From Microbotryomycetes sp. JL201 (taxonomy: Eukaryota > Basidiomycota > Microbotryomycetes), in the NCBI GenBank assembly GCA_033819885.1, contig JAQYUZ010000049.1:59877-123876 (forward strand): a stretch of DNA of 64,000 nucleotides, in the 5' to 3' direction. Shown here one piece after another: positions 22,499-32,168 of the stretch; within the stretch, counting starts at the first letter, position 1; the number at the start of each line of letters is the position of its first letter. The notes under the pieces are model-generated. The model made no database searches and was not told the DNA's origin. It saw only the letters and a list, made by a program, of their open reading frames with translations. Both the position numbers and the translations under genes were made by a program.

Positions 22499-24347
22499 CT
22501 ACCGCACACGATCGCACTCACATGGCTGTGACGCCTCAAAGTCAGAGTCAAAGTGGTGAACTCGCACATAGCCGTCCTCGCCACCGATGGCATAGCCCTT
22601 TGTTTGCGGGTGTACAGCGATACTGAAATGGCCCTTTGTGAGCGTCAAATCGACGAGAAATTTGGGAACGGGCTCACGTGTTGCAAGGGCCGAAACCGCC
22701 CTTGACTCGAGCGACCTCCTCTTCGAAAATGCGATGGAAGAACCGAATCTCGAAATGACCTTGCCGTGCGCTAGTTGTCGTGACATTCATCGCTTCTTGA
22801 CCGCCACCGCAAAGCACCTGAGCGAAATCTGTGGTCAAACTGAGAACGTCTATTCAAAGATAAAAGCTCGACGAACGTAGGGCTTGCCAGGAACGATACT
22901 CGCGCTGTTGAGCGGTGGGTCTGACGAGAACGTCTTGATCAACGTCAGGTAGTCTTCGTCCCCTGATGCGTTCTTGTCCGGGCCAACAGACCAGATCTAA
23001 AATAAGGGATCAGCGAATGCCCATTGAATGGGAAGGGTTCAGGACACTCGCCTTTGCAGTCTTATCTTTTGATGACGTGATAAAGTAAGTGCCATCAGGC
23101 GACATTTGCAAATCAGTGATCAGATCCATGTGCGCCCGCTCTTCCTTGTCGAAGAAGAGCTCTCCGTCCTGTGAGACACTGATCAGCAAATAACGTCCTT
23201 CGCAAGCTGGACTCTGCGGCGGACGAACCATATCCCACAAGTTGAGCGTTCCATTCTCATGGCCGGTGACGATGAATTGGTCAAGCGCGGTCCATGCGGC
23301 GACAGTAGCTTTGGAGCCAGATGGTTGGATCTGAAGCACTGGCTCGTCGCTCTCTGTAATAAGAATAGGAATAAATCGACGACCATATCTGGAAAGAGCC
23401 TTTGCGACATACGCTCTTCGCTTTCTCGGTTGATCTCGAACACTCTCACTGCGCCTTTATAACCCATGCGTTGCTCAGTGACACACAGCACCTGAGGATC
23501 GATATGAGTCAGCGACTCGTGGGAAGCGTCGACGCGAGCGGAGCACACGGGCGCTTGCTCACCCTCTTATCATCCTCGCTCCACGCCACCCGCTTGACGG
23601 CGGTCGTGAACTCCCAGGTCTTCACGCACTGCCCTGTTCGCACGTTCCATAGTCGCATTTGGTTGTCTGCAGAACCGGAAACGAGGTATGTTGATGTGGC
23701 TGCAAGAAGGCACGAATGCAGGATTTATTAGCTTTTCGATTCCAATATCATGATCCCTTCGTGATTCGAGAGACGACAGAAGCGATCCGCCATGGCAGTT
23801 GAAGGGATTCGATATCGCGCAAAGCTATTGCAGCTTGCGAATATCGCTGTCGGGCAAAGTGAAGCAGCTGCACGGTTACAGTCGTCTGCTGTAGTCCGGC
23901 GAGGGGGTCGCACGCAGCTGCCAGGAACCTTCACAAAGAGATCCGATGCGCAACCCTTCAATTGCTGCTACCTGCACGTAGGTGGCGCGGGCGGCGTTGA
24001 AGAACAAAAAGACGCGACTTGGCGTTGCCTCGTCGAGGTTGCGGGTGGCCAGCAGGGCAGCTTGCCCGTCTCGATAATTCCACCAACGAAACTCACAATC
24101 GACGTCGATCGTCCATACGGTGCCGTTATGTCCGTCGTACGTGCCGAGGCGCTCGCCATTGTGCGAGTGCCACACGTTGATCACGTGGTCCTTGCTCGCC
24201 GAGAACAGCAAGTCGCCTTCTGCATTGTATTTGATCTCTGTGAATGTCATCATACACAGTCACGTCAGCTCGTAACGGGCGCCAGACCGGCTCCAACGCA
24301 CGCGTGAGTGACCGCTCGTGGCCAGACAACAGAATCGGGCGCTGCAT
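22499..24347 (-). CDS. TIF34: Translation initiation factor eIF3 subunit i
   Basis: Nine exons: 24347-24302, 24237-24097, 23699-23563, 23491-23413, 23353-23229, 23168-23052, 22996-22877, 22817-22678, 22622-22499; 342 aa, normal family length. It is a WD40 propeller with eIF3i-specific sequence: [15 protein letters not shown] at the start, [84 protein letters not shown] near the end. Known role: part of the eIF3 complex on the 40S ribosome. Intron 2 is long (397 nt). Intron 6 (23051-22997) has a GCGAGT donor and no in-frame GT alternative. The last residues (after [10 protein letters not shown]) read through a possible GTGAGT donor; I end at 22499 because the next AG is only 23 nt away. Confidence 0.94.
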
Positions 24348-24830
24348 GCGAGGTAGGTGTCAGCACAGGCATTGTTGCCGTCTGTATCCTGTGATCGACT
24401 TGCCATGGCGTCACTTGCTGATAACTGATGACCGGCCGACGCGTCCGCGACTTTTTTCGGCGCGCGCAGAGAATAGGAGGCAACACGCTCTGTGTTTCGA
24501 GTGCATGCGCCCTGACAGCAAACAAAAATGAAAGAGAAACAAGAGAGGAAAAAGTCTTCAAGTATTTATACTTGATCGGACCATTGCAAGTCAACCCACC
24601 GCTCTATTAGTGTTCAGCAAATCAGGAAGAATTCGCTGCAATTCGGTTCGTATCACTTTCTATGCCATCTGAACTCAATTTCAGGCATTCTCCCCGCCAA
24701 AGCCAAACACGCGCAGGGTACAAAGCGTTGTCAGAGCACGTTACAGCTCGTAAGAACCTCAAAGCGGCATTGAAAAGGACATGTGGACGACACTTATCGG
24801 TGGTACTTGCTCTCCTAGTTCTGCATGCTT
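24348..24830. other. Intergenic region
   Basis: About 480 bases between eIF3i start and the 3' end of array gene A. Contains short AT-rich stretches (24540-24580). No gene supported. Confidence 0.4.
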
Positions 24831-26168
24831 TCAATTGAGAGCATACCTGGCACGCTGGGCCCTGGTCATGCAGGTCTGTTGGCCACTCGGCAGCTGCACA
24901 ATGTGATTCATCTCGAGGCCCGCGTAATCATGTGGCACAGCTCCGGATATCTCCACTGCGTCACTTGAATGATACCTGATGGCGACTATCTCACGCAAAA
25001 GTACGGCAGCAGCATTGGATCGCAGCTTGAGCTCCTGGAATTCCTTGATCTCTGGCCTGCCGCCGTGTACCACGCTGAGCTCGTGCCGTTTCTCGTCAAT
25101 TTCAGCCCTGAAGGCTTGCGCGCGTTCGTGAGACTTCCAGACTTCGATAGTAGTCACATTTGAGAAGTCAATAGAGCATGCCTTTCAAAGATCGCTCCGT
25201 TCAGCTTTTCGACCATTTTGGAAGAAGAAGAACTGGCCACGTGGAATGCTTACATGTAATTTTCTGAGTTGTCTTGGCTGCATGTCTGCCTTGTTAGAGA
25301 TTTCCATCTGTCAAAAGTCGTCAACATTACTCATACCCGCCAATAATGAGCGATGCACCTGCCTCAAAAAACCAATACAAGAACTTGGCGTACAAGTGTG
25401 TCAACGCGTTCCTTTCTTTGCGCTTCATCTGCCCGTCGGGGATATACATGGCCTCGTCACCGGCTACCCGCGATGACCAGCGCCATTTGAGCGACGCAAG
25501 CGCCCATTCGATCAATGCAAACTCCCTTGAAATGGACGAGTCCAATTGCTTCGGCACGCCATCTTGATGAAATATTCCACTTGGTGGAAACTCTTTGACA
25601 AAATTGAGCATCAACTAGTGTGGGTCTGTCAGCCCTTGCCAAAGCCAAGTGATTTGGCAAAACGCACAGAGTCAAACGCAGACTAAAAAAACGAATGGAA
25701 TTTTTGCGTTTCAGTCAGATTATACTGCGGCCGATTGGAATACTTCTTGCCTTACAGCAATGCTTCCCTTCAGCTCTTCAAAACAACGACTCTCCTCGTA
25801 TCGCTGCAACTGACGTAATTCAGGATCCGATGGAAAAGCAATGGATAAACTCATCAGAAGCTTACGATGATGGCAAGGTCGACCAGTTCTGCCTGTCCCG
25901 CGTATCTCTGATGAAATTCGGTCTCTTTGTAGTTGCGACGGTTTTCTACGAGATTGTGATTTTCGCTGCTGACTTTGTCGTGGTAACGCTCGACCGCGCG
26001 GAGGTACTGGCGGCGCAAAGCAGTCAAGTCGGCTTGTTGAGCATTTCTTCCATTTGCGCTCCAGTCAAGATATGTTGTATAAAGCGCCAGCCTCTTTTCA
26101 GCAGAAGCGAGGCTGCGGTTGAGGTAAACAGGTTCCGGATCCGCGGTGTTGAACACGTGCAGCGTCAT
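24831..26168 (-). CDS. Array paralogue A, unrecognised helical protein
   Basis: Six exons, every one a multiple of three: 26168-25866, 25809-25756 (54), 25682-25668 (15), 25614-25363, 25307-25254 (54), 25181-24831; 342 aa. I do not recognise the family. It is hydrophilic and mostly helical, with no signal peptide or membrane segment. Landmarks shared with its neighbours: exon 1 ends in a helix (VERYHDKVSSEN, LVDLAII), exon 4 starts LMLNFVKEFPPSGIF and ends KFLYWFFE, the last exon has TIEVWKSHERAQAFRAEID and ends QLPSGQQTCMTRAQRARYAL. That ending closely matches gene B (KLPSGHGALVTNAQRRSYNLF), so A and B are sister copies. The intron after exon 4 begins GCAGGT. First member of a minus-strand tandem array. 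Confidence 0.65.
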
Positions 26169-26485
26169 ATCGAAACCTGCAATGCTTCAAAAGTGACAAA
26201 ATCACTGTCAAGAGCAGAGCTGAGCGCTGGTCACACTTGCAAGCGAAAATAACACCGCGGGGTCTCGAACGTGGCTCCTGATGCCTGCGATGAGTCGCAG
26301 CCTTTCCTTGACTGGACTTGAATATTTGCTTCAAGTTGGAAGGTGAGGGATTTGTGCGTTCCTTACAAGCCAAGCTGTAGCATTTCATCTGCGCACGCGT
26401 CAATTCCGCCCACCTCGTTGCCGTGGCGGTCATGAAATTTCAATGAGCTAGAGCACTTTGCAGCAAGTCCATCACTGTGATCAGC

Positions 26486-27723
26486 TTAGAACAAGTTGTA
26501 ACTCCTGCGCTGAGCGTTTGTTACGAGTGCGCCGTGGCCACTTGGAAGTTTGACGTGTCTTGCTGTCAGTGTCAAAGCGTCAGAAGCTGAGGTGGCAGAA
26601 TCGCGAGCGATTGGCGCTTTGAGCATAGCAGAAGGCACCACTAATGGCAGAAAGTTGGCATTTGAGAACATGCCATCTCGGAACCGCCTGCGCTCGCCCT
26701 CAATTCTGTTTTTGAACCAATGTGCTCTTTCTTCGCTGTGCCACACTTCACTAATTGTGGCTGGAGACAGATCCACCGCAAAAGTCTATTTTCAAAAATC
26801 AATGCGTGAGTATTGCGTCCGAAAACTTTAGCTCACAAGTCGTTTTTGGCGCTGCTCGGTCGTAAGCTTGGAGTCTTTCAGGTGAAGAATCTTCATCTAA
26901 AGCCGAGATTATCATGGCGGGAAAATTTTCATGCGCAAGGTGGAACTCACGTCAAAGTAGTAGTACAAGAAGTTTGCCAGCAATTTGGCGCACAATTGCT
27001 TTTGCGAGTCTTCCAAAGTACCGTGCCGCAGGCGCATGCCCGAATCTTGGTCACTTTGGCCACACCAGCGCTGTCTGAGCAATTCGAGGACAAAATGAAC
27101 AACGTGGATCTCGCGAGCCAGCGCAGGCTCCTCCTCCTTGACCGCAGGGAAAAGTCGACTGTGCTGCAGAATCCCGTCTATGAAATGATCTTCCAGCTGC
27201 AATGCTGCCTTTGTTCAGTTCTGCTGCAGCAGTACATGCCGGGACATTCATTGGACTCACACAGTCAATCTGATTCTGCATGTAGCCCAAGTTGTCAAGA
27301 TCGGGCCAGGCAGACGACAAAACACTGCACGCACCGCCACGCTTGTCAGAGCGCTCTGCTCGTCGTAACAGCGCTCGATCTCAAGTCGCTGTTTGAGACT
27401 GTGTCAGTCATACTGTTTTGAGCGGTCAAGCTACGCACCATAATGGTCAAATCAATGTGCTGGGCAAAGTCGCCGTATTTTTTATGCCACTCGCGGTTTC
27501 TGGGACTTCCAGCTGGTCCAGCCTGTTCCCGCAACTCAAAGAACGGATTGGCTGCTCTGGCAAGCGTGTTGTATGCAAATTGAGCCTCCGCGTAATATTT
27601 GGAGCTTTTGTACTGCTGCTTCACGTAATTTGTGTACGCCGCCAGCCGCTGCAACGCTTCAGCGACTGAGCGATGACGGTATGCAAGGTGACTATTGTCG
27701 AGCTGAAACGCAGGTGGCGACAT
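26486..27723 (-). CDS. Array paralogue B, unrecognised helical protein
   Basis: Six exons in phase 0: 27723-27439, 27388-27335 (54), 27275-27261 (15), 27196-26951, 26896-26837 (60), 26785-26486; 319 aa. Same exon plan as genes A and F. Exon 1 holds RSVAEALQRLAAYTNYV and ends in LTIM; exon 4 has LEDHFIDGILQHSRLFPAV and PALAREIHVVHFVLELL and ends FLYYYFD; exon 5 is a basic amphipathic helix (KILHLKDSKLTTEQRQKR); the last exon has ISEVWHSEERAHWFKNRIEG and ends KLPSGHGALVTNAQRRSYNL. All introns are short GT-AG. No known domain, signal peptide or membrane segment. Function unknown. The start at 27723 was chosen because it gives the same exon-1 length class as its paralogues. Confidence 0.65.
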
Positions 27724-28003
27724 GACAAGGCACAGGACAGAAGTAAATGGCAGAATCGTGAATCGACAAAAGCACAGCGCCCGGAGCCTTGTGCGATTGA
27801 CTCCTATGCTGAGATTGACTGAGACCGCTAATTTTAGCCAGATATTGAAAAGAAAAAGAGGCAGAGTGATTGTGCTAGACTTGCACAGAGCTGCCCTGCT
27901 ATTCAGTAACCATCCGATTGCGCTGACGCTTGGTTGTCTCTGCTGCATGTCCGCTGCCGAGCAGTGTCAATCCAACGTGACCGGTGGCCTTCTCTGAAGC
28001 ATG

Positions 28004-29212
28004 CTATGGGGCTTCTGTGCGTTTTGACACGGGCTTTGCCAGCATTCCGTGTAGCTTGACCACGTTGAAATCATTTGAGGTGACATGAATGTGATCCTGA
28101 TTCAACCAGTGAGTTCGTTGCTGAACACAGGCACGTTCAACTTCTTGAATCTGGCTAGGATCGGCCCAAGTTCGTTTCATTACGCTGTAGTCCGGGACAG
28201 AAAGCTACGACACAGCGAGTCAGGACAAACTCGCTGGTAAAAGCCACCCTGATGTGAGAACTGACCATTTGCTTGCGCTGCCTTCGCGTTGACAATTGTG
28301 TGCGACCGGGTTCCCTCAATGCGAGCTGTAATTTTTGTATGAGTGAGACTGAAGCTTACAAGTAGTCGCTTCTCCTCCGTCTTACCTCATAGTACCACTG
28401 CAGGAAAGCTGCGTAGAGCTCGGCAATGATTTCCATCTCTCGCTCAGGCAGTGTTGAATCCGAAATTGTGGAACCAATGTGATCGAGAACTTTGTTGATT
28501 GCAAACGTCGCAACATGACCTTCGCGAGCCAGCGCGGGCTTGAGAGATTTGACAACCTCAGCCGGGAAAATTCGATCGAAAATGACACCGTGCTCTAGAC
28601 TATGATAGATCTGCGAGCATGTAGCCAAAAAAAATTCAGACGATGCTGTTAAGCACAGCTGCAGCGGAGCGTATCACCCGCTTCTGTATCTGCTCCCACT
28701 CTCTGAATGGTTAGCCTCTGCTTGATGCCTTTCGGCAAGCATGACATACCGCGAGGAAGCTGGCGTCCCGCATCGAAAAGTAGAGCTCCTTCTTTTGCAA
28801 AACGCTGTGTGAAAAGGGTCCGACAGTCAGCGGGCCGTGAGCAGCTGTGCCCATATTCTGAGCTTGCCATCACGGCCATGTCAAATGATGTGGCACTGGC
28901 TTGCTGATCACTGAGCTTTTCGAGCTCTTTATTTGCTTTCTCAGCGTAAAAGACGCGCAGACTTGACAATTGCTGCAAGTGGAACGGCAAAGGCGTACGC
29001 ACCAGGGCAGTTATGTAATCTTGCAGACGGTCGCGTGCGGCTGCGGCCGTCAGGATGTTTTCGCTCGGGTGCCTGGTTTGACAGTCTGTAGGGCTGAGCA
29101 GGAGGTTTTGCTGTTGGTAGCTTTACTGGGTGCTCTGGCCAGCACAGCTTTGCGACGCAGGAAATTGGCTCCTCAGTACTTGCACCGCAGTACCAACCTA
29201 CGCTTCGCTCAT
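28004..29212 (-). CDS. Array paralogue C, unrecognised helical protein
   Basis: Model: 29212-29202 (11 nt), 29093-28868, 28804-28750 (55), 28700-28678 (23), 28610-28386, 28325-28266 (60), 28204-28004; 266 aa. Exon 2 reads AAAARDRLQDYITALVRTPL, like gene F (ARARLVRYIQALETP), and ends DMAVM. The core exon has LEHGVIFDRIFPAEVVKSL and PALAREGHVATFAINKVLDH, ending FLQWYYE. The last exon starts LSVPDYSVMKRTW. The intron at 28867-28805 starts GCAAGC where gene B has a GT donor at the equivalent site. The 55/23-nt exon pair departs from the usual 54/15 but stays in frame. The 5' end is uncertain: no in-frame ATG lies upstream of exon 2, so an 11-nt first exon is proposed. Confidence 0.55.
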
Positions 29213-29356
29213 TATATATATGAAATCCACGGCACTTCACCGATATTTTGATTCCAAGAAAGTTTGTATTCTACGGTTGCTGAAAGTCCACATCAAACCC
29301 ATTCTTGAGCGCTGTCGAGCCGTGATCCGAGCTGCAAACGAGCTGGGCAACGTTCG

Positions 29357-30420
29357 CTATGCGATATGCGCATCGTCCAGGGAGAACTTGCTGAGCGATC
29401 CCATTGTGGCGTCGGTCGAATCGTTTGAAACCCTGCGGCGACGAGCCGACTTTTTCATTTGCTGAAACGCTACCCAAGTTCCACTGAGAGCCGAATCAAT
29501 GGAGCACTCTTGCAAGGAGTACTCTACAGTAATTTCTCGTTGCATATGAATCAGGTCATTGAGGCTCTCCAACAGTCGAAGTTCAGGATTCATTGAGCGC
29601 GACGAGTGACGGCCTGCCTCGGCTGGAGAAGACTGGTGCTGAAAGCGCGGATCTACTTGTAGACAGTGTCGAGGTCAGTATTTTCCGGTGCTTGCAGATC
29701 TTGAAGACATACCGTCCACAGGATTGAAAGAATCTGGGTGCGCGCGACCGACCTGAACAGAAACATTTGAGCGACCTTTGTTTCGGACGACAGGACCACG
29801 TGACCAAGCTCACTCCGTAACGGTAAGAGAACCAGCTGGAAATGAGCCCGATCTCGATGGTGCGCTTGCGCCATTCTGACAAAACAGTCCAATACTGTCT
29901 TTCTTGATTTCGGCAAGTATTTATCACAGCGCGGCATCTTGGTTATTTACAGCCTGAGCCAGGCTTTCAGGCACATCGCCGAAGACCTGGTGTGCAAAAG
30001 ACGTGTATTCTAGCTCGAATGCCAGCGTGACGGGCGAATCACGCAAGTACTGGACTGTGGTGTGCGGAACCATAACCTGTTTGAAGGTGCGAGTCAAGGC
30101 GAGACAGTCTTGTATTGGCGTTGATGCTTACTTGACCAGAAAGAAGCTTCTTCCGCCTCTGGCTCATCTGCCAAAGCAAGAAAGATCCTCCAGCGTTGGA
30201 TTGACTGCGCAAAGATGATGGGTTAGGCTTTGAACTCGCTGTTTGCACTCATCACTTGCGAGGATCCACATGCTCACTCCCATACCAGAGGGGCCCGGGT
30301 ACGACATTCTTGAAAAATCTGTTCCAAAGCAGCCATTTCATGGGGGTGCGAGCTACGGCGGTCCCGGAGGAATCGCTGGTAGCGCTGCAATAAGTCTGCA
30401 GGCAATTCTGTGCTTGACAT
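29357..30420 (-). CDS. Array paralogue D, divergent unrecognised protein
   Basis: Six exons: 30420-30278, 30204-30132, 30076-29951, 29894-29814, 29752-29713, 29655-29357; 253 aa. It is the most diverged member of the array. Shared landmarks: exon 1 DLLQRYQRFLRDRRSSHP resembles the N-terminal helix of C and F; FAHQVFGDVPESLAQA aligns with FQHVFPAEINRALAAA of F; exon 4 ends SSWFSYRYG where paralogues end QWYYE or YYYFD. The C-terminus (after DPRFQHQSSPAEAGRHSS) is Ser-rich and unrelated to the others. Introns are short GT-AG. Function unknown. Membership rests on these local matches and on position and strand. Confidence 0.5.
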
Positions 30421-30990
30421 CTGTTTATTGTGTCTCTTTAGAAGCGTCAAACTCTCAAGACGACCACCTGAAATAGCTACGACTCCTCGCGGGCAAGACA
30501 TGCTGTGCTCAAGTGCTGTGCTGGCTCAAGGGCTCTGACTCCTCGCGGACGGATGTGGCGTGCTCGAATGCTGTGCTCATACCTTTTCTTCTTCTTCCAA
30601 AACAACACCTGCTAAGCGGGTGGGCAAACCTCGAGCTCTGGTGCTCAGTCATTTCAGCAGCGTAATTGCACCATAATTCTGCTCGGTCGCATGTTTGCGT
30701 GCGATGCCTTGTGAGACGCACCATTGCCTACACCCCTTGGCGCCACTGAAGAAGTCGTGCTGGACATCGGCAGCCCCGGTACGTATCGCAAGCTGGCGCT
30801 GGTCAGATACAGTGTTTCGACATGTTTTACATGCAGGTTTGCAAGAATTCGACCACCCCGCAACCGCCGTACCAGTGATCAGCCTGACCCACAGCGCAAA
30901 CGACCGGAATAACCTTGCTCTTTGCTTTGGGCCACTCGTCTGACGCCTGCAGCAGCCCGGCTCTGCATCAGCATTCCCCAGAAAGATACA
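30421..30990. other. Intergenic region before the palindrome
   Basis: About 570 bases between divergent array gene D and the left palindromic gene. A short direct repeat occurs at about 30481-30560: gactcctcgcggg / gactcctcgcgga, each followed by tgctgtgctcaag-like or tgctcgaatgctgtgct sequence. The palindrome arm begins near 30915. No gene seen. Confidence 0.4.
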
Positions 30991-31537
30991 ATGCAGACAC
31001 CCTCGCCAGCACCGGGCAGGCGCCATCCGCCCTCGCCGCCGCAAACCGGCACCTTTTCTTTTTCCGTCGCCGACGATTCCAACGTCGCTGCCGTTCTGGC
31101 AGTCGCCAAGCAAAGATGGCACATCGCAACGGTCAAAGTCGACGTATGCGATCCTCTGCTGACAACAAAACCTCTCAAATCCCTACCGTCCCCACCGACA
31201 AGGGCAGTGGATTGGGCGCGCGTAGAGCGCATGAGCCTCGCGCTCAAACAGTCAAATACTCCTCATTTGCGAGTAGAACTTACTCTGGCTCTGACGGACT
31301 AGCTATGATCACGCTTGCTCTGCCGACTCTTTGCAGGTGGAACCTCAAGGCGCCGGACGTCTCGACTCATTTCAACACCGGATCCGTCGGCCAAGACGAC
31401 AAGCCTAGTCACCAAGCTTTCCTTCTCGACTCGAGGCATATATTGGAGGCCGCTGGAATGGCGTTGGCGGGCCTGCCGGGCGCGCGCGCAATAATTTCCT
31501 TGCACATCAACGACGCCGCTACGTTGCGGCCCGACAA
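30915..31537. repeat. Left arm of long inverted repeat
   Basis: This arm runs from about 30915 (TTGCTCTTTGCTTTGGGCC) to the centre near 31538 and is the inverted counterpart of 31540-32168 (TTGTTCTTTGCTTTGTGCA on the minus strand). Identity varies: roughly 79% in the last 62 nt of exon 1 and 93% over the 68-nt intron, by direct comparison. The innermost part is a near-perfect stem around 31512-31565 with a spacer of about 20-30 nt. Each arm carries one gene copy. Confidence 0.85.
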
Positions 31538-31577
31538 TCGCCAGCCTATGCAACGTACCGGCGTCGTAGACGTGTAG
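30991..31577 (+). CDS. Palindrome gene, plus copy; unrecognised protein
   Basis: Exons 30991-31268 and 31337-31577; 172 aa. The ATG at 30991 lies in sequence matched by the twin's ATG. Exon 1 encodes a Pro-rich start (MQTPSPAPGRR) then VAAVLAVAKQRW, PLLTTKPLKSL, PPTRAVDWARVERMSLAL. Exon 2 encodes WNLKAPDVSTHF, LLDSRHILEAAGMALAGLPG and ends GVVDV. The intron begins GCGAGTAG, whereas the twin has GTGAGTAG; the frame requires this junction. No known family, signal peptide or membrane segment. The conserved MALAGLPGARA segment is encoded by the CG-alternating centre of the palindrome. It runs tail-to-tail with, and overlaps, the minus copy. Confidence 0.6.
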
Positions 31578-32092
31578 AACAATTTTTGCGCGCGCGCCCG
31601 GCAGACCGGCCAGAGCCATTCTAGCGGCCTCAAGGATGTGCCTCGAGTCGAGAAGGGATGTCCTTTCTGTGAGCTTGCCGTCTTGGGCGACGGAAGCGAG
31701 AGTGTGGGTCTTGACTCGAGAGACGGCCGGCGCCTTGAGGTTCCACCTGCAAAGAGTCGGCAGAGCAAGCGTGATCAGAGCTAGTCCATCAGAGCCAGAG
31801 TAAACTCTACTCACAAAAGAGGAGTTTTTGACGCTGTGAGTGCCTGACTCATGCGCTCTATACGCGCCCAATCAATCGCCCTTGTCGGCGGCTTCAGCAC
31901 GGATGCGAGGGGTTTTGTGGACAAAAGGGGATCGTTAATGTCGACAGAGATGGTGCCCAGCAGCCATCTCCGCTTGGCAGCTGCCAGAGCAGCAGCCACG
32001 TTGAAAGAGTCGGCGGCGGGAAAACGTGTCGGCAAGCCAGTCTGCGGCGGCGAGGGGAGTCGACGACCTGGTACAGGAGAGGGTGTCTGCAT
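31299..32092 (-). CDS. Palindrome gene, minus copy; extended by antisense read-through
   Basis: Exons 32092-31815 and 31746-31299; 241 aa. Exon 1 is exactly as long as in the plus copy (278 nt) and encodes MQTPSPVPGRR, NVAAALAAAKRRW, PLLSTKPLASV, PPTRAIDWARIERMSQAL. Exon 2 starts WNLKAPAVS and has LLDSRHILEAARMALAGLPGARA. Where the plus copy stops after GVVDV, this copy has VVDVQGN and continues another ~75 codons across the palindrome centre, reading the antisense of the plus copy's exon 2 and ending at 31299. The extra C-terminus (Arg/Ser-rich) therefore has no homology to the twin protein and may be non-functional. Family unknown. Confidence 0.5.
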
Positions 32093-32168
32093 TGTATCTT
32101 TCTGGGTAATGCTGATGCAGAGCCGGACTGCTGTAGGCGTCAGACGAGTTGCACAAAGCAAAGAACAA
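31540..32168. repeat. Right arm of long inverted repeat
   Basis: Inverted counterpart of 30915-31537. Homology starts about 75 bases upstream of the minus-copy ATG (at 32168) and extends to the shared centre near 31538. Exon and intron structure is preserved. A net 6-nt length difference lies in exon 2. Confidence 0.85.

Noticed and set aside
22476-22521. Extra terminal exon for eIF3i after a GTGAGT at 22521
   Set aside because: The nearest acceptor would make an intron of about 23 nt, too short; reading through gives a normal-length protein.
30274-30920. Plus-strand open frames around the array/palindrome border
   Set aside because: They lack ATG starts or coding character, and the minus-strand gene D explains the same DNA.
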